Made by a program: the position numbers and the translations under genes
Notes under the pieces: model-generated
Told to the model about the DNA's origin: nothing
Database searches by the model: none
The model's input: only the letters and a program-made list of their open reading frames with translations
Assembly: GCF_028502605.1 (NCBI RefSeq)
Contig: NW_026611593.1
Location: 1,550,001-1,614,000, forward strand
DNA from: Trichoderma breve
Taxonomy: Eukaryota > Ascomycota > Sordariomycetes > Hypocreales > Hypocreaceae
Direction: 5' to 3'
Length of the DNA stretch: 64,000 nucleotides
Shown here: positions 10,390 through 21,163 of the stretch, piece by piece
How positions within the stretch are numbered: the first letter of the stretch is position 1
How the letters are laid out: each line of letters opens with the position of its first letter

Positions 10390-13177
10390 TGTGAATGATA
10401 TTATGTTGTATGTGCTGTATTAAGCGGAAAGGACTGACTTGGGTATGATTGGGGGGAGTCAAAAGGAATGACTGAAGCTGAAGAAGCTTTGGAGGGATCT
10501 AAGAGAGAGTGGTGGATGGGGATGAGAAAAAGAACGGGAATGGAAGATGATCAACAGTCTTTATATACGCAAGAGAATGTCATGACGATGCTCCTTTTCT
10601 TTCTTATTCACTGTATAGCTTCACGCCGTCCATCTTGGTGCTGGTCCCCCTTGTTGCCTTCACCCCTAATGAGGCGAAGGCAGAATTAGGCAATGTCATC
10701 CCAGCGAAGAGAGGAGGTTTGCTTCTTTCGCTTGTGCGATCGCTTGGTAGTGGCTCTGGATAGAGTTGCTGCTAGGACGGTAGTTGGAGGGCTTGGGGCC
10801 GGAGTGCCGGTGACAGGGGGAGCATGTTAGACCGCCATGAGCTGGGAATATGCCGAGTCCGAGTGGCAAGTACGGATACAGGTTCCATGATCATTAACCG
10901 ATGGTGCGGAGGTGGCATGTAGTTGGTTTGTGCTTTGGGGGGAGTATTCGAATAGAATCGTCTGGGTGAACTGTTGATTATCTGTTGTCTTGATATACCT
11001 CTTGTATTGAATTGATGTTTTATACGGCATCAGATTTTCTGTTGTTGAGTAATCACCATTCATAAGGACGTTGAATTACGAACAATATGTACGTGGTCTG
11101 TTACTATACTTGTCTTCCTGGCCAAGGTATGATGATGATAATCAGGGTATATGCCGATGGCAATTTGACGATTCTCTTACGAAAAGACAGTGACAGCTTG
11201 AGTCAACGGGCGAAATTGCTTGACACGCGGCTTTGCGTATAAGCCCCCTCTTCTCTCCTGCCGGGCGTATCCACCGGCTTCTTTCTCCCTTCGAGCAGCA
11301 ATCTCGCTCAATACTGAGATGTGACAGGCTTGTATACTCGTCCGCTTGGCATCTGTGATAATAGTCCATGTGCTATTATGAAGCTACGTGAGAAGGACGA
11401 GTTAGGCTGAATGCTAGTGTCTTTAGTCTACTAGATTGTCTCGGTTGTCGGTTCAGACACTGCATTCATATAAATGTTGGGTGCTACCTAGAAGTTGATG
11501 CACTATCATGTCTCAGTTGGGCATTTAAGAATGGCCAGACTACCAGAGACATGCATCGCCGGACTCGTGGCTAGGCCAGAGTAATTACAAAATCGTCCTA
11601 CACCTCATCTGACACAGTTTCCAGCGTTGACTTACATCAAAATGGGCCAACCCAAGAGGCTCAACACTATCCCAGCGAGAAAAAGAAAAAGAAAAGAACA
11701 AAACCAAGAATAAGACGATAAAAAAAGAACAAAGCTCTTTTCTCTCCCTTGTCCACTAACCAGGTGCCAGGGTTCTGCCGTGTCCCCCTCGCTTGAATTT
11801 TTGGAGCCATGCACAAGGGGTCGGAAAAATAGAAGTGTCAAAATAAAGCCCCGGACTTCTACTCCGGGATTCAAGCACAGAGTTGCGTCTACGGAGTCCC
11901 GTCCCAGTCCTTACGGCCCCGAAATAGCGTATTCTTATCAAATAGTATTCCATCAAATACGATGCACAACGAGACGCGCGTTTTTCTCTCTGTTTTGCTA
12001 ATTTCCCTTATACGCGAGTAATGGCGGTATCTTTCCTGAGCCAGAAATGACAGCTCATGAATATCCCACACCAAGACGGCAATGTTCACGAGTGTGATGA
12101 TCAGTTGACTTTTTCTCTCGCACAGACTTCCCCTCCCCTCGCGATATCATGACCGACAAAAGATGAAACTTCCAGCCCCGATGAGCCGAAGCGCAGATCA
12201 CTTCTACATTACCAGAAACTTTTGATCAATGACGTGCACAATGCCGGCATTATCCATACATTTGGTCCAGCTCCACTCATGTATGTATGATTACCGCATG
12301 CGATCAGCGTCTCAATGCTTCAGAGTTTTGTTTGTTTTGTCTATCAATATACCGTATGAGCAGTAATGCCAATGACAAAGGATTACTCCGTAGACATCCT
12401 AGAATCAGATGCTCTACTATTCCATTCCATCGCTAACCAAGATTTTGATCGACGCTCCCCCCTTCGCTTCGTATTCCGCTTCTCCGGTACGATCCTGGGT
12501 CGTTTTTAAACATCCTTGTTCAACGTGCTATCACCGAGTTCGCTCTCCCGCACATCCGATTAGGGGGGATTGACCCATGTCGAGTCACGTCAAGTTGAGG
12601 ACTTGGGTTTAGTGCGGGGATTCAAGAGAAGGATTAGGAGAGACTTGGGGTTCGCAGAAGGAAGAGAGTGTATATTTAGATGGAAAATGTGCTAAGCATC
12701 ATGAATCGGGACATAAGATGCATGAGATAAAGCATATCAGATGAAACTTTATCACTAAGATTTAAACATAGCTATCAGAACTAGAAGAGAGAATCATATA
12801 CGCATTCACAGCTACGTTTTTAATAAATGCTTCTTTCAATCCAAATTTCTATATTGACTCCAAGCTGAGTAAAATCTAGGGTAAGAATTGGACAGAAAAG
12901 GGTGACACATCTCGGCTCAGACTTGCCTTTAACGACGTCACTGCTACCGGCTCTTTAGAATAGACAGGCATCCAGACAAAGGGGTTAGCTGCAAGCAGCA
13001 AACGCACAATTGTTCCGTTGACTCCGCCTGTGGCCGTTGTAGCTCGGAAGTATCTGTTTTCATCATCACCGCCGAGAAATTCCCTTCCTGTCTCATATGC
13101 TGTGCATATACCTATGCATATGCATCTCCTTGTGTTGGTACAGGGACTTCGTATGTGTAAACGCAATCTCATATACC
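10390..13177. other. Long intergenic region, 2.8 kb
   Basis: Contains the promoter of the 15-cysteine secreted protein on its left side. The remaining part, roughly 10.7-13.1 kb, has only short open frames without motifs or splice-linked continuations, and I see no tRNA. The right end is the 3' flank of the ASNSD1-like gene. Confidence 0.5.
10560..10567 (-). promoter_or_regulatory. TATA box of the 15-cysteine secreted protein gene
   Basis: TATATAAA on the minus strand, 171 bp before the ATG at 10389. This would give a leader of roughly 140 nt. The leader is rich in C and T on the coding strand, as in strongly expressed fungal genes. Confidence 0.5.
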
Positions 13178-15025
13178 TCAAGGAAGAAGCAGAGTAGTAC
13201 CCTTGACCTTGCCGCTTTCCATCTTGGCAGTTCGTGCTCCAAATTGTATCTATAAAAATAGATGATTAGTCACATTCTGCAAAGCCTCAGTACTTGATGG
13301 AACCCGCTACTTACCGCTCGTTTCTTCTCTGCTGCCACAGAACGCATGCCCAGGCTGTCAGCAAGGAGACGCAGGACCCTTTTCTCGGGTTCCAAATCAC
13401 ACCCGGTCCCCGGGTTATCAAAGTCACATTTCTCCCACGCAGGCAGCTCAATGGCCCATTTGACGAGGCTCTCGTCCAGGTAAGGAAACCTCACCTCTCT
13501 GCTCCAATGAGCCAGAACCCTGTCGTCTCGCCCCAAGTTTCTCTTGCCTAGCCGGCCAACGTCCAGTTTCAGTTCGTCTATTAGACCTGGATATCCGCTT
13601 CGTGTAAAAGCGGTGGCGTGCCGGACATATCCGCCAAATAACTCGTCCGCACCAAGCCCCGACAGCAATACCCGGGCTGTCGTACTATATGGCTCAGCCG
13701 CCTCTAACTCCGAGCTCAGCTGTCCCATCCCCTGTCCTCTTGAAGCAAAGTACAATGCACAAGCAATCGAGAGATCCATTTCAGTGTTATGGGGGTATAT
13801 GAGGTCTATCAGCTCTGCTCGATGAGCGCTTGTTTCTTCATATGGAACATTTACCTAGATACGTGTTAATATGTGATATTTACCGTTGATTTCACAAAGT
13901 TGTCCTTACAGTAACGAATCGCCACTGTCTGTCTGGACAGACAGCTAGCAGCTCCGCAAATGACTTTCTCCCAGTCATCCTGTCTGGACAGAGCTCGTAC
14001 AACTCAGCGGTGGACAGGTTTTTGTTTTGCGAAGCAATCCTAGGATTCTCAAATGCCACGTTGATCAGATCGATAGCTTGTCCTGGCGGAATTATGTCAC
14101 TGGAAATTCGGGCTAGGACGGTGCAATCTAGCCCTCCTGAGAATAACACGCCAACTCGGGCGTCTGACGTTTCCGCTATTGGAGGTCTTGGGACGTTCAG
14201 AACTCTAAGTTGGAGTGACTCCATCAGATGGTCTCGCAGCTGCTTTACTGAGAGAGACTGGCTGGTTAAGGGAGTCGTCGGGGTAGTAGGAATAGAGGCG
14301 TTGAAAATGCCAATACTTGATACCTGAAGACATGAGTAGCACGAATTGCGGTTGGCATGATTTTACTCCTAGTGGCCTGCGAAAGCGCTTCTAAGCAAAC
14401 TTACCAAGTCTTTGTTCTGGTCCCAATCATGGCGAGTAGGCATAAGCTCCGTTGGAGAGTTTTCTCCATCCAGCTGAATAGTATAACAGCCATCTGCTTC
14501 AACTTCGGCCCATCCCACGGCAGGGGCTTCCGCTATGCTGGAGAGCAGAAACTCGTCTCCCCTTTTCAGCAGCAGTGAACGGCGTCCAAGGCGGTCACGC
14601 CCGTAGTACAGTTTCTTTGCTCTCTTATCCAGAAAGATGAAGGCAAATGGTCCCTCGATAGATCGCAGGGCGTCGAGGACACTATCCTCGCGGCCGGGGT
14701 TACGACTGGCGGCCGTCAGCAAGGCCAAGACGGCCTCGCCATCGTTGCCCTCAACAGGCTTTCCGCCCAGTTTCCAGGCTTCGCCGTTCCAGCAAAGTAC
14801 AGATCCGGATTCCGCGTCCTCTAGGGGCTGCTTTGCAAGATGGTCTCCGCGCAGCGACAGAACCGTTGAGGTCAAAGTCAAGTGAAGCGAGCTCTCGCTT
14901 GAACAGAGCTGCACTTCTACGGCTCCGAGATGGTCAGGCCCGCGGTTCCGAAGCCTTCGCTCGAGGCCTGGGGCCAACTGGTGACGACCTGCATCCGCTG
15001 ATATGGCGGCATGGATGCCGCACAT
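13178..15025 (-). CDS. ASNSD1-like glutamine amidotransferase/asparagine synthase-domain protein
   Basis: Four exons: 15025-14405, 14323-13910, 13854-13315 and 13249-13178, together 548 residues. The N-terminus MCGIHAAIS keeps the amidotransferase Cys2, followed by NRGPDHLG. The ATP-pyrophosphatase part has FSGGLDC at about 268-274 (usual asparagine synthetase form SGGxDS, so the last residue is Cys) and SGLGADELFGGY at about 410-421. The end RAIQFGARTAKM is typical of ASNSD1 rather than the classical ASN1/ASN2 enzymes, which are also usually longer in the C-terminal half. Asparagine synthesis by this branch has not been shown to my knowledge, so the reaction is left open. The last exon (24 codons) is only found by following the splice. 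Confidence 0.87.
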
Positions 15026-15491
15026 TGTAAGGCGCGTGAGGTCTTGATAGTGACAAGGATCAAGTCAAGTCGCGATAAAACTCGGGCTAACAGACGCAAA
15101 AGGACTGGCTGGTGCGTGCGCCACACACGGCCGTTGACGCTAAGACGGCAGCGCCACACATCCCTGATCCTTCGTCCAAACCCTTACTTTGATTCTCTTT
15201 GACATAAAGTATTTGATCTTAGCTGTATACAGCTTTTGGATACTGAATCAATGGTAGTGATTAGATTTAGTTTGGGTTGGATGAGTAAGAGGTTACATGC
15301 CAACGCCTTTTGCACTGGCTCTCTGTTGATGAGCATAGCCCTGGTACACGAGGGGGTTCGACATCGGCTACAGGCTTTAGTGTAACCAACTTCATGTTAA
15401 TCATCGGATCAATATATCATTTGACAACCCTTGCAAGGCCAAAAAGGAGAATAACATGCTTCGTATTACATCTATGAACTCTTTCTGACAT
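15026..15491. other. Intergenic region
   Basis: Promoter side of the ASNSD1-like gene and 3' flank of the monooxygenase gene, both on the minus strand. No gene seen. Confidence 0.6.
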
Positions 15492-16835
15492 CTACAACTT
15501 AGACAGCGTGCTGCCTGTCTTTGCAAGATATTTCTTTGCCTGAATTTACAACATATTAGCTTCACATTTGATCGAGTATAGGTATGCAAACAATGAACAG
15601 ACAGATGGACTCACCTCGCCAATGGCATCATAATCCGCATTCCATTTCCAAAACTCCAGACTGCTGAAGTCAGCGTTCTTATCCGGCACAACCTTCTCCA
15701 GCACACTATCCGCGTGGGAAACGCCAATGGCATGCTCCGTCTTTCCCGACAGATGCTTCGTGTTCCATTGCGAAAACGCCTTTACTCGCTCCGCCCTAGG
15801 CTTGCAAATAGCCTGCCAGGCATTCACAATCTGCGGCACAGAGGCCGTAGAGCCGGCGGACAAGAGCAACTGCAGCACGCCAATGTCTTCGATAATGGTC
15901 GAATACCCCTGCGCGGCGTTGGGGTGCATCGCGTGAGCAGCGTCGCCCAACAGCACAATCCTGCCGGCCTTGCTCGACCAGCGTGGCAGGTCGGGCACTT
16001 CGGCAACTCGCCAGCGGTCGCAAGACTTTGCAATTCCCAGGGCCTTGACCATGTCGCTGCACGCGTCCTTGAAAAACCGGCGCACGAACTCGATGTCGCC
16101 CTTTTCGTCCCAAAGGCCCTTCTGGTCCGTCTCTCCTTGGATGGCAAAGAGAAGGCCGATCCTGCCGAACTTGGAGCTGTATCGGGTCACAACGAAGCCG
16201 CCCTCGCCCTTCCAGGTGGTGATGTTTGAGTTTTCCGTCAGCTTCATCGATCTCGGGTCGACGGTCAGTTCGGAGACGGCCATGTCGAAGCTGTAAAAGG
16301 TGGTAATGTCGACAATTGGATCCCATTTCTCAGGAGGCCCAAGGTCCGATAGCACGGCCCGGCGAGTGTGTGACTTGATGCCGTCTGCCGCAATGAGAAT
16401 ATCACACACAAGCTCCTCCCCGCCTTCCAGCGTCACAGTAGCCTTTGTCTCATCATCAGAAACTTTGACCACGTTTGCGCCGAATCGAATCTGTGCTCCG
16501 GCCTGAGCTGCTTGGTATTGGAGCAGCTTGACAAAGGCCCTTCTCGTAGAACCCCAGTCGGCATGTTCGGGAGCATCAACGACAGTAGTCCGGATCTCTC
16601 CGGTGTTTAGCTCGCGGTATGTGACGGATGGTGATCTGTCGCAGATTTGCTCTAGGACCGACTGGAATCCCCAGCTCTGAATGACCTTGCTTGCGCTTGG
16701 CCTGATGCTGATGCCTCCTCCTGTGGGGTTTAGCTTGGGGCTCCGCTCAAGGACTTGGACTTCATGGCCACTCTTTGCAAAGGCGGAAGCAGCAGTGAGG
16801 CCGCCCAGACCAGCACCAATGATGATGACTTTCAT
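15492..16835 (-). CDS. FAD-dependent aromatic monooxygenase (salicylate hydroxylase type)
   Basis: Group A flavoprotein monooxygenase, which uses NAD(P)H and O2 to hydroxylate a usually aromatic substrate. Two exons: 16835-15615 and 15539-15492, intron of 75 bp (GTGAGT donor, TTCAG acceptor), giving 422 residues. The FAD Rossmann motif GAGLGGLTAA is at residues 7-16, RPSAS at about 45, the DG motif ILIAADGIKSHTRR at 147-159, and the GD motif RIVLLGDAAHAMHPNAAQG at 292-310. The protein has the usual length of the salicylate hydroxylase/FAD-binding-3 group. The last 15 residues (AKKYLAKTGSTLSKL) come from the small second exon. The substrate cannot be told from sequence. I see no cluster partners that would point to a secondary-metabolite pathway. 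Confidence 0.9.
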
Positions 16836-18198
16836 GATGATGAAACTTCGGTGAGAGGATGTGTTGAGTCTATGATGGTGTCTGGAAGAGCTACACCGAG
16901 AATTGGGGGTTCAGAACACTTGACCTTAGTGTCAGTGATATCCGTATTAGGAAGGCCGCCCGAACGCGTATAAATTCGAAACCCCTCGGTATTGGAGAAA
17001 GTGATCTACAAGAGTTGTTTGCAGTGTCGTTTGTCGCATTCTGCTTGATACTTATATTGAAGTCTCATTGCTGGGGTCAGACCATTGCCAACGTTGTTAC
17101 TTCCTCGGCTCTCCGCTGCTACGTCGTAGTTTGCATTATCTCCGTTCATCGCTGACATCCGAGGTTTCGATATTTCAATAGTTGCGAAAGCACAGCTTGG
17201 AGCTTACATATGGGTCGAGTTTGAGTTTTACACAAGTTCTAAAGCTAAAGGGTTTCTACCAAGCCGTAGCTTTATAGAAGAAAATAATCCATCCAATAAT
17301 TACGCTCCGTAAGCGAGAATTACCCCAGATAAAGGTTCAATCCTTCAGCTAGTTCCCTGTACCCTTCATGTGACAGATGCGGCTTCAGGCCGAGGCTACA
17401 GGCTATCCACGCCGACGGAGAATACATGGGAAGTACTTGGGTACCCGAGATTACTCATCCCAGCAACACTTTGCTTTCGAGTTGCAACTTCACGCTCAAT
17501 GTTAAGTTAGTAAGCTATGCTGAGTCAAGTTGACAAGCATTGACAGTTCATCTCAGAGCAGATGGAACAATTACATAACCTGCCGAGTAGGGTTGAAGCA
17601 CCAGTCATGAACCTGTCTGCACTCCTTTATATAGGGATACTCGTACACTAAACCAGACAAAATAACCAACCAACAGCGTCCAAGATCTCACGTCAGCGTC
17701 TTGCAGCAGTCTAGCAGCTCTAGCAGCTCCAGCAAAACGTGCTTCACTGGTCGATTTCGTCGTTGGTCGAATCTAGCTGCGGTGGCTAGAAATAGTTTGT
17801 GGTGACTAAGTGGATTTATGGCTGTGCTCAATGCCAGCACCGTAACGGCTAGCCTGGCTCGAAAAAACGTGCGGCGTCGCTGCATCCCGTCCTATTTTTG
17901 GTGGTTTTTAAGCTTGATAAACCACGCCTAATTATAGCTGGGCGCACTTTGGGCATAACGACCAAACAACAAGTCAGATTATAGTTGACAAATGGCCGTT
18001 GGGCGTTCCCCCAAAGCTTTGGGTAGAATATAAAGTACTTGGTTCCTGTTCCTGCTTTGTGAAGATCTTGATCCCTTTGAGTTTATCAGCGCTAGCCATA
18101 CCCTCACGTCCCCTCCATTTCTTCCAACACGCCTCTCTCTGAAGCATAGTATCCAGTTTCTTGTATTTCCAGAAAGCCAAGAAAATCTACAATTCAAG
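16836..18198. other. Intergenic region, 1.4 kb
   Basis: Promoters of the divergent monooxygenase (minus) and small secreted protein (plus). AT-rich in places. A short open frame at 17688-17885 has no support. Contains the TATA box at 18029-18035. Confidence 0.5.
18029..18035 (+). promoter_or_regulatory. TATA box of the 137-residue secreted protein gene
   Basis: TATAAAG, 164 bp before the ATG at 18199, in a position usual for a fungal TATA-dependent gene. Confidence 0.4.
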
Positions 18199-18682
18199 AT
18201 GCGATCTTCAGTCTACGCTGCTCTCTTCTCCCTCGTCGCCGTCGGCTTGGCTGTCGAGTGCCACCCCAAGGTTGATCCCATCCCAACCTTTTCCCTCTCA
18301 GACGGACGAAACCTGCAAAACGACATCCACGGCAACCAGTTCAACCCTCCTCTGAACTTCCCGCTCACCATCGACCCTGCACACACCGCTTCCTTCTCCG
18401 TTGGCAGTGCCATTGCCTGCATCGAGAACGCCTATTCGTTTGAGAGCACAAAAATTGGCCAGACTGACCTGGCCAACGCCATCCAAGCCATCATGGACGA
18501 GTGCGACCACGGTAATGGCGTTACCAAGGGGTAAGTCTAGACAACTAGGCGCGCATTTCATTGATAAGTCATCATGAGGCTAATTGATTTGTTTCTACAG
18601 TGGCAAGGTCGACATTATTGGCGACAACGGACTTCCTCTAGAGGTCCTGATTCAGGACCGCGCACTCGGCTGCGAGAACTAA
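18199..18682 (+). CDS. Small secreted four-cysteine protein (effector-like), unknown
   Basis: Two exons, 18199-18530 and 18601-18682 (GTAAGT donor, CTACAG acceptor), 137 residues. Residues 1-18 (MRSSVYAALFSLVAVGLA) are a signal peptide. The mature protein of about 118 residues has exactly four cysteines (ECH, AC, DEC, GC near the end), enough for two disulfide bonds, and ends ALGCEN. The second half (SFESTKIGQTDLANAIQAIMDEC) looks helical; the end (GKVDIIGDNGLPLEVLIQD) looks like beta strands. Size, signal peptide and paired cysteines fit the effector-like class of fungal small secreted proteins. I do not recognise a family. Confidence 0.8.
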
Positions 18683-19587
18683 AGCCGAGTGACGAAAATT
18701 TGTATCACGATATTATACCCTTTTCTTTTCTTTTCTTTATGGGATTATTCGGCGGTTCTCCTAGCATGGGCGCAGGTGGTTATAGAGCGGGAGCCATATA
18801 TTTCTACAAAACTTGATTCTCATAACAGTAGACCAATGAAGATACAAACTTGCTACTGCGACTTCTTGACTCATTTTGTGATTTGATGTGGTATTATACA
18901 GAATAGGAAGTATAGACTTAGAATTCTCATTGTCATACCTTATCTTCAATGTTGTGTTGCAACCACATTCGTCGGGTATTTATGGTATCCAGGTACTCAG
19001 AACTTACCCTACACCTGAACGACGCAATTAAATGAATACAGGAACATACCTCCGCTGAGACTACTATGGCTGGGAAGACTCGAGTTATTATTTTTTCCTC
19101 TTGTTTACTTGAATTACTGCACATAGAATCGAGTCATAGCTATCTTTATTTGCCCACGAAAGAGTTGCGATTTGCCCAACTAATTTGTTGATTATCCCGT
19201 CTAGTCTTCATGTATGTTTCCTATACCAGAATGATTCTATACCTAGCGGTGGGTAATTCATATACATCCAATACAACTGCACTTGAAAATGATTCGCTAA
19301 AGTAAAATAGTGTCAATATCATGCAGGAAGCCTTCCATCATATTCGTAGAAACGAAAGGTTGAGTGGAGCCAATGCCATCTACATGTGCTGTCGCAATGT
19401 CTCGAGACACATAAATTGAACCCCCTCGGCTGCTCAATGTTACTCTTCTTTTCCTCTCTTATTCTTCCTCTCATTTGCGCCTAATTTCTATGAGCAATCA
19501 AATCTATGTATGAACCACCATTGTGTTGGCTACTCTATACCGTATTGCAACTCTCGCTACCGACTAGAATTCCCTTCGCAAACTCTC
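18683..19587. other. Intergenic region
   Basis: AT-rich. An open frame from an ATG at 19510 joins the next gene in frame, but the 26 codons before 19588 do not look coding. Nothing else seen. Confidence 0.5.
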
Positions 19588-20424
19588 ATGGCGGCTAAAC
19601 CCAGAAACCCCCCAGTTGTAGCCATGAAGGTAGCACCGCGATACGGGAAATGGATTCCTCCTCATCTTCGAACTTCCGATACGATGAGAGCACAGACTGC
19701 CGCAGATGCTCTCGATAATGTCGAGGCTAATTTGGAGCAAACCAACTCTCAAGCTTTGGCAATGGAGGTAGCACTACAATCCGTATATCGCAATAGATGG
19801 ATTCCTCCTCATCTTCGACAATCCAATACTATGGAAGTACAGACTACCACGGACGCTCTCGATAATGCCGAGATCAGTTCAGAGCAAACCAACACTCGTC
19901 TCCCACAAGGAATGGACTCGGAGACAAAAAATGATGTTGTCTATAGAATGGACATGCTGGTGCGGGACCTGCTGGCCTCCCGCAAGAGTCTGGAAGACGA
20001 AAAGCGGAAATCAGCAGACAAGGATGCCGATATCGCTCAACTGAAGAAGGAAGTGGCTGACCTCCGGGACAAAGCCCGTGCGGGAGGCCAAAAGCATGAG
20101 GCCGCCGGGGAAGAGGGGTGGGCTTTCTGGGGATTCGATAAAGCGAGCGTGTTGAGCTCAGCAAACTGCGAGGAGGTGAATGAACTGCGGCGGCTGTTGG
20201 CGTTTCACAAGACAAACGGGGAGCAAGTATCAAAGAAGCTCAGAGACTTGCAAGCTACCAACAAGGACCTTGAGGCCCAGCTGCAAGTGGCCGACACGGC
20301 ACTTCAGGAGCAGATGTCGCTTTTGTCGGGATTGGGTATATGTGCGCAAGCAGGGGATAGCAACGACTTACACCAGCAGGAGCAAGCAATACCAGGTGGC
20401 TTGGAGGATGCAGCCCTTGACTGA
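19588..20424 (+). CDS. Coiled-coil protein with duplicated WIPPHLR segment, unknown
   Basis: Intronless, 278 residues from ATG 19588 (MAAKPRNPPV); an in-frame ATG at 19510 would add 26 residues. The N-terminal part contains a 49-residue direct duplication: WIPPHLRTSDT... and WIPPHLRQSNT..., each followed by DALDN and a Glu-rich turn ending EQTN. Short PPHLR motifs also occur in some RNA-helicase N-termini, but no helicase domain is present. Residues about 110-250 are rich in Lys, Glu, Leu and Ala with heptad-like spacing (DVVYRMDMLVRDLLASRK, QLKKEVADLRDKAR, KLRDLQATNKDLEAQLQ), predicting a coiled coil. Function unknown. It lies next to degenerate direct repeats and two AAA/GTPase giants. Confidence 0.65.
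   Translation: MAAKPRNPPVVAMKVAPRYGKWIPPHLRTSDTMRAQTAADALDNVEANLEQTNSQALAMEVALQSVYRNRWIPPHLRQSNTMEVQTTTDALDNAEISSEQTNTRLPQGMDSETKNDVVYRMDMLVRDLLASRKSLEDEKRKSADKDADIAQLKKEVADLRDKARAGGQKHEAAGEEGWAFWGFDKASVLSSANCEEVNELRRLLAFHKTNGEQVSKKLRDLQATNKDLEAQLQVADTALQEQMSLLSGLGICAQAGDSNDLHQQEQAIPGGLEDAALD
19651..19880 (+). repeat. Internal 147-bp direct duplication in coding sequence
   Basis: The segment starting TGGATTCCTCCTCATCTTCG at 19651 returns at 19798, followed in both copies by CAGACT...GATGCTCTCGATAAT-like sequence. The copies differ at many third positions, so the duplication is not recent. Confidence 0.8.
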
Positions 20425-21163
20425 ATAGCCAGTAGCAATATGATTTGTTATTACTCGCAGTAATACAGCTGCAGAGAAAATAAAACAATTCGATGATTTT
20501 TCTCATATGTAGGGCACTTGTAACTGAGACGGTGTTGGTTAAGCACATTGGCGGAGATGATGCATGTCAAGAAGTAGAGCGCGGTGATTGGCTCAAGAAA
20601 TCAGGCTGCGTTGAAGGCCTCCCGCAGTATGTCTTAGGGTTATCAAATTTTAGACAAATGGGGGTGAGATAGATGTAACCGATATGCATGAGAAAATATG
20701 TGACCAACACCATGATTGCTGTTCTACGCAAGACCCCTGTCACTGAAGCGGGTGTTGGTTGGATGCATGTGATTGCAAATATTCAATGCCATACGACATG
20801 TCAAGTAACATTGACAGATCGTTATCAGGCTGCGTTGAAGGCCTCCCGCAGCATGTCTCGAGGCTGCCGGAAGCCTGGACAGCTCATGGCCCAATTCCAG
20901 CCCGACGCTTCTTCTGCATGCAAGGGAAAAAGCAGGAATCCTCCTGCACGCCATATGTGTTGAGGTTTAGCTAGTTGCCAGCATCGAGTCACTCTGGGAG
21001 GCCCGCCAACAGCCTAGAATCATTGAGCGCTTAGATACATGTAATGTGCATGTAACACACATGTAGTATCGCTTTTCTGTAGCCCTCTAGGGCAGTCCCC
21101 AAACACATCGTTTATCTTTATTTTCTAGTCCTTATTTTAGGAAAATCACCAAAGCAATACTCA
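20425..21163. other. Intergenic region with degenerate direct repeats
   Basis: Holds two related segments, about 20520-20634 and 20737-20858, described separately. No gene seen; the open frame at 20688-20963 runs across one repeat copy and has no motif. Confidence 0.5.
20520..20858. repeat. Pair of degenerate ~115-bp direct repeats
   Basis: A 28-bp core is identical at 20600-20627 and 20824-20851 and continues as ATGTCT after one mismatch. Weaker similarity (GTGTTGGTT, CATGTCAAG) lies about 60-90 bp upstream of each core. The spacing of the cores is 224 bp. They may be remains of a small mobile element or of a local duplication; no terminal inverted repeats or ORF remain visible. Confidence 0.6.

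Noticed and set aside
14917..15159. Upstream overlapping frame near the ASNSD1-like start, considered as a counterpart of the human ASNSD1 upstream ORF
   Set aside because: It begins with GTG and has no prefoldin-like features.
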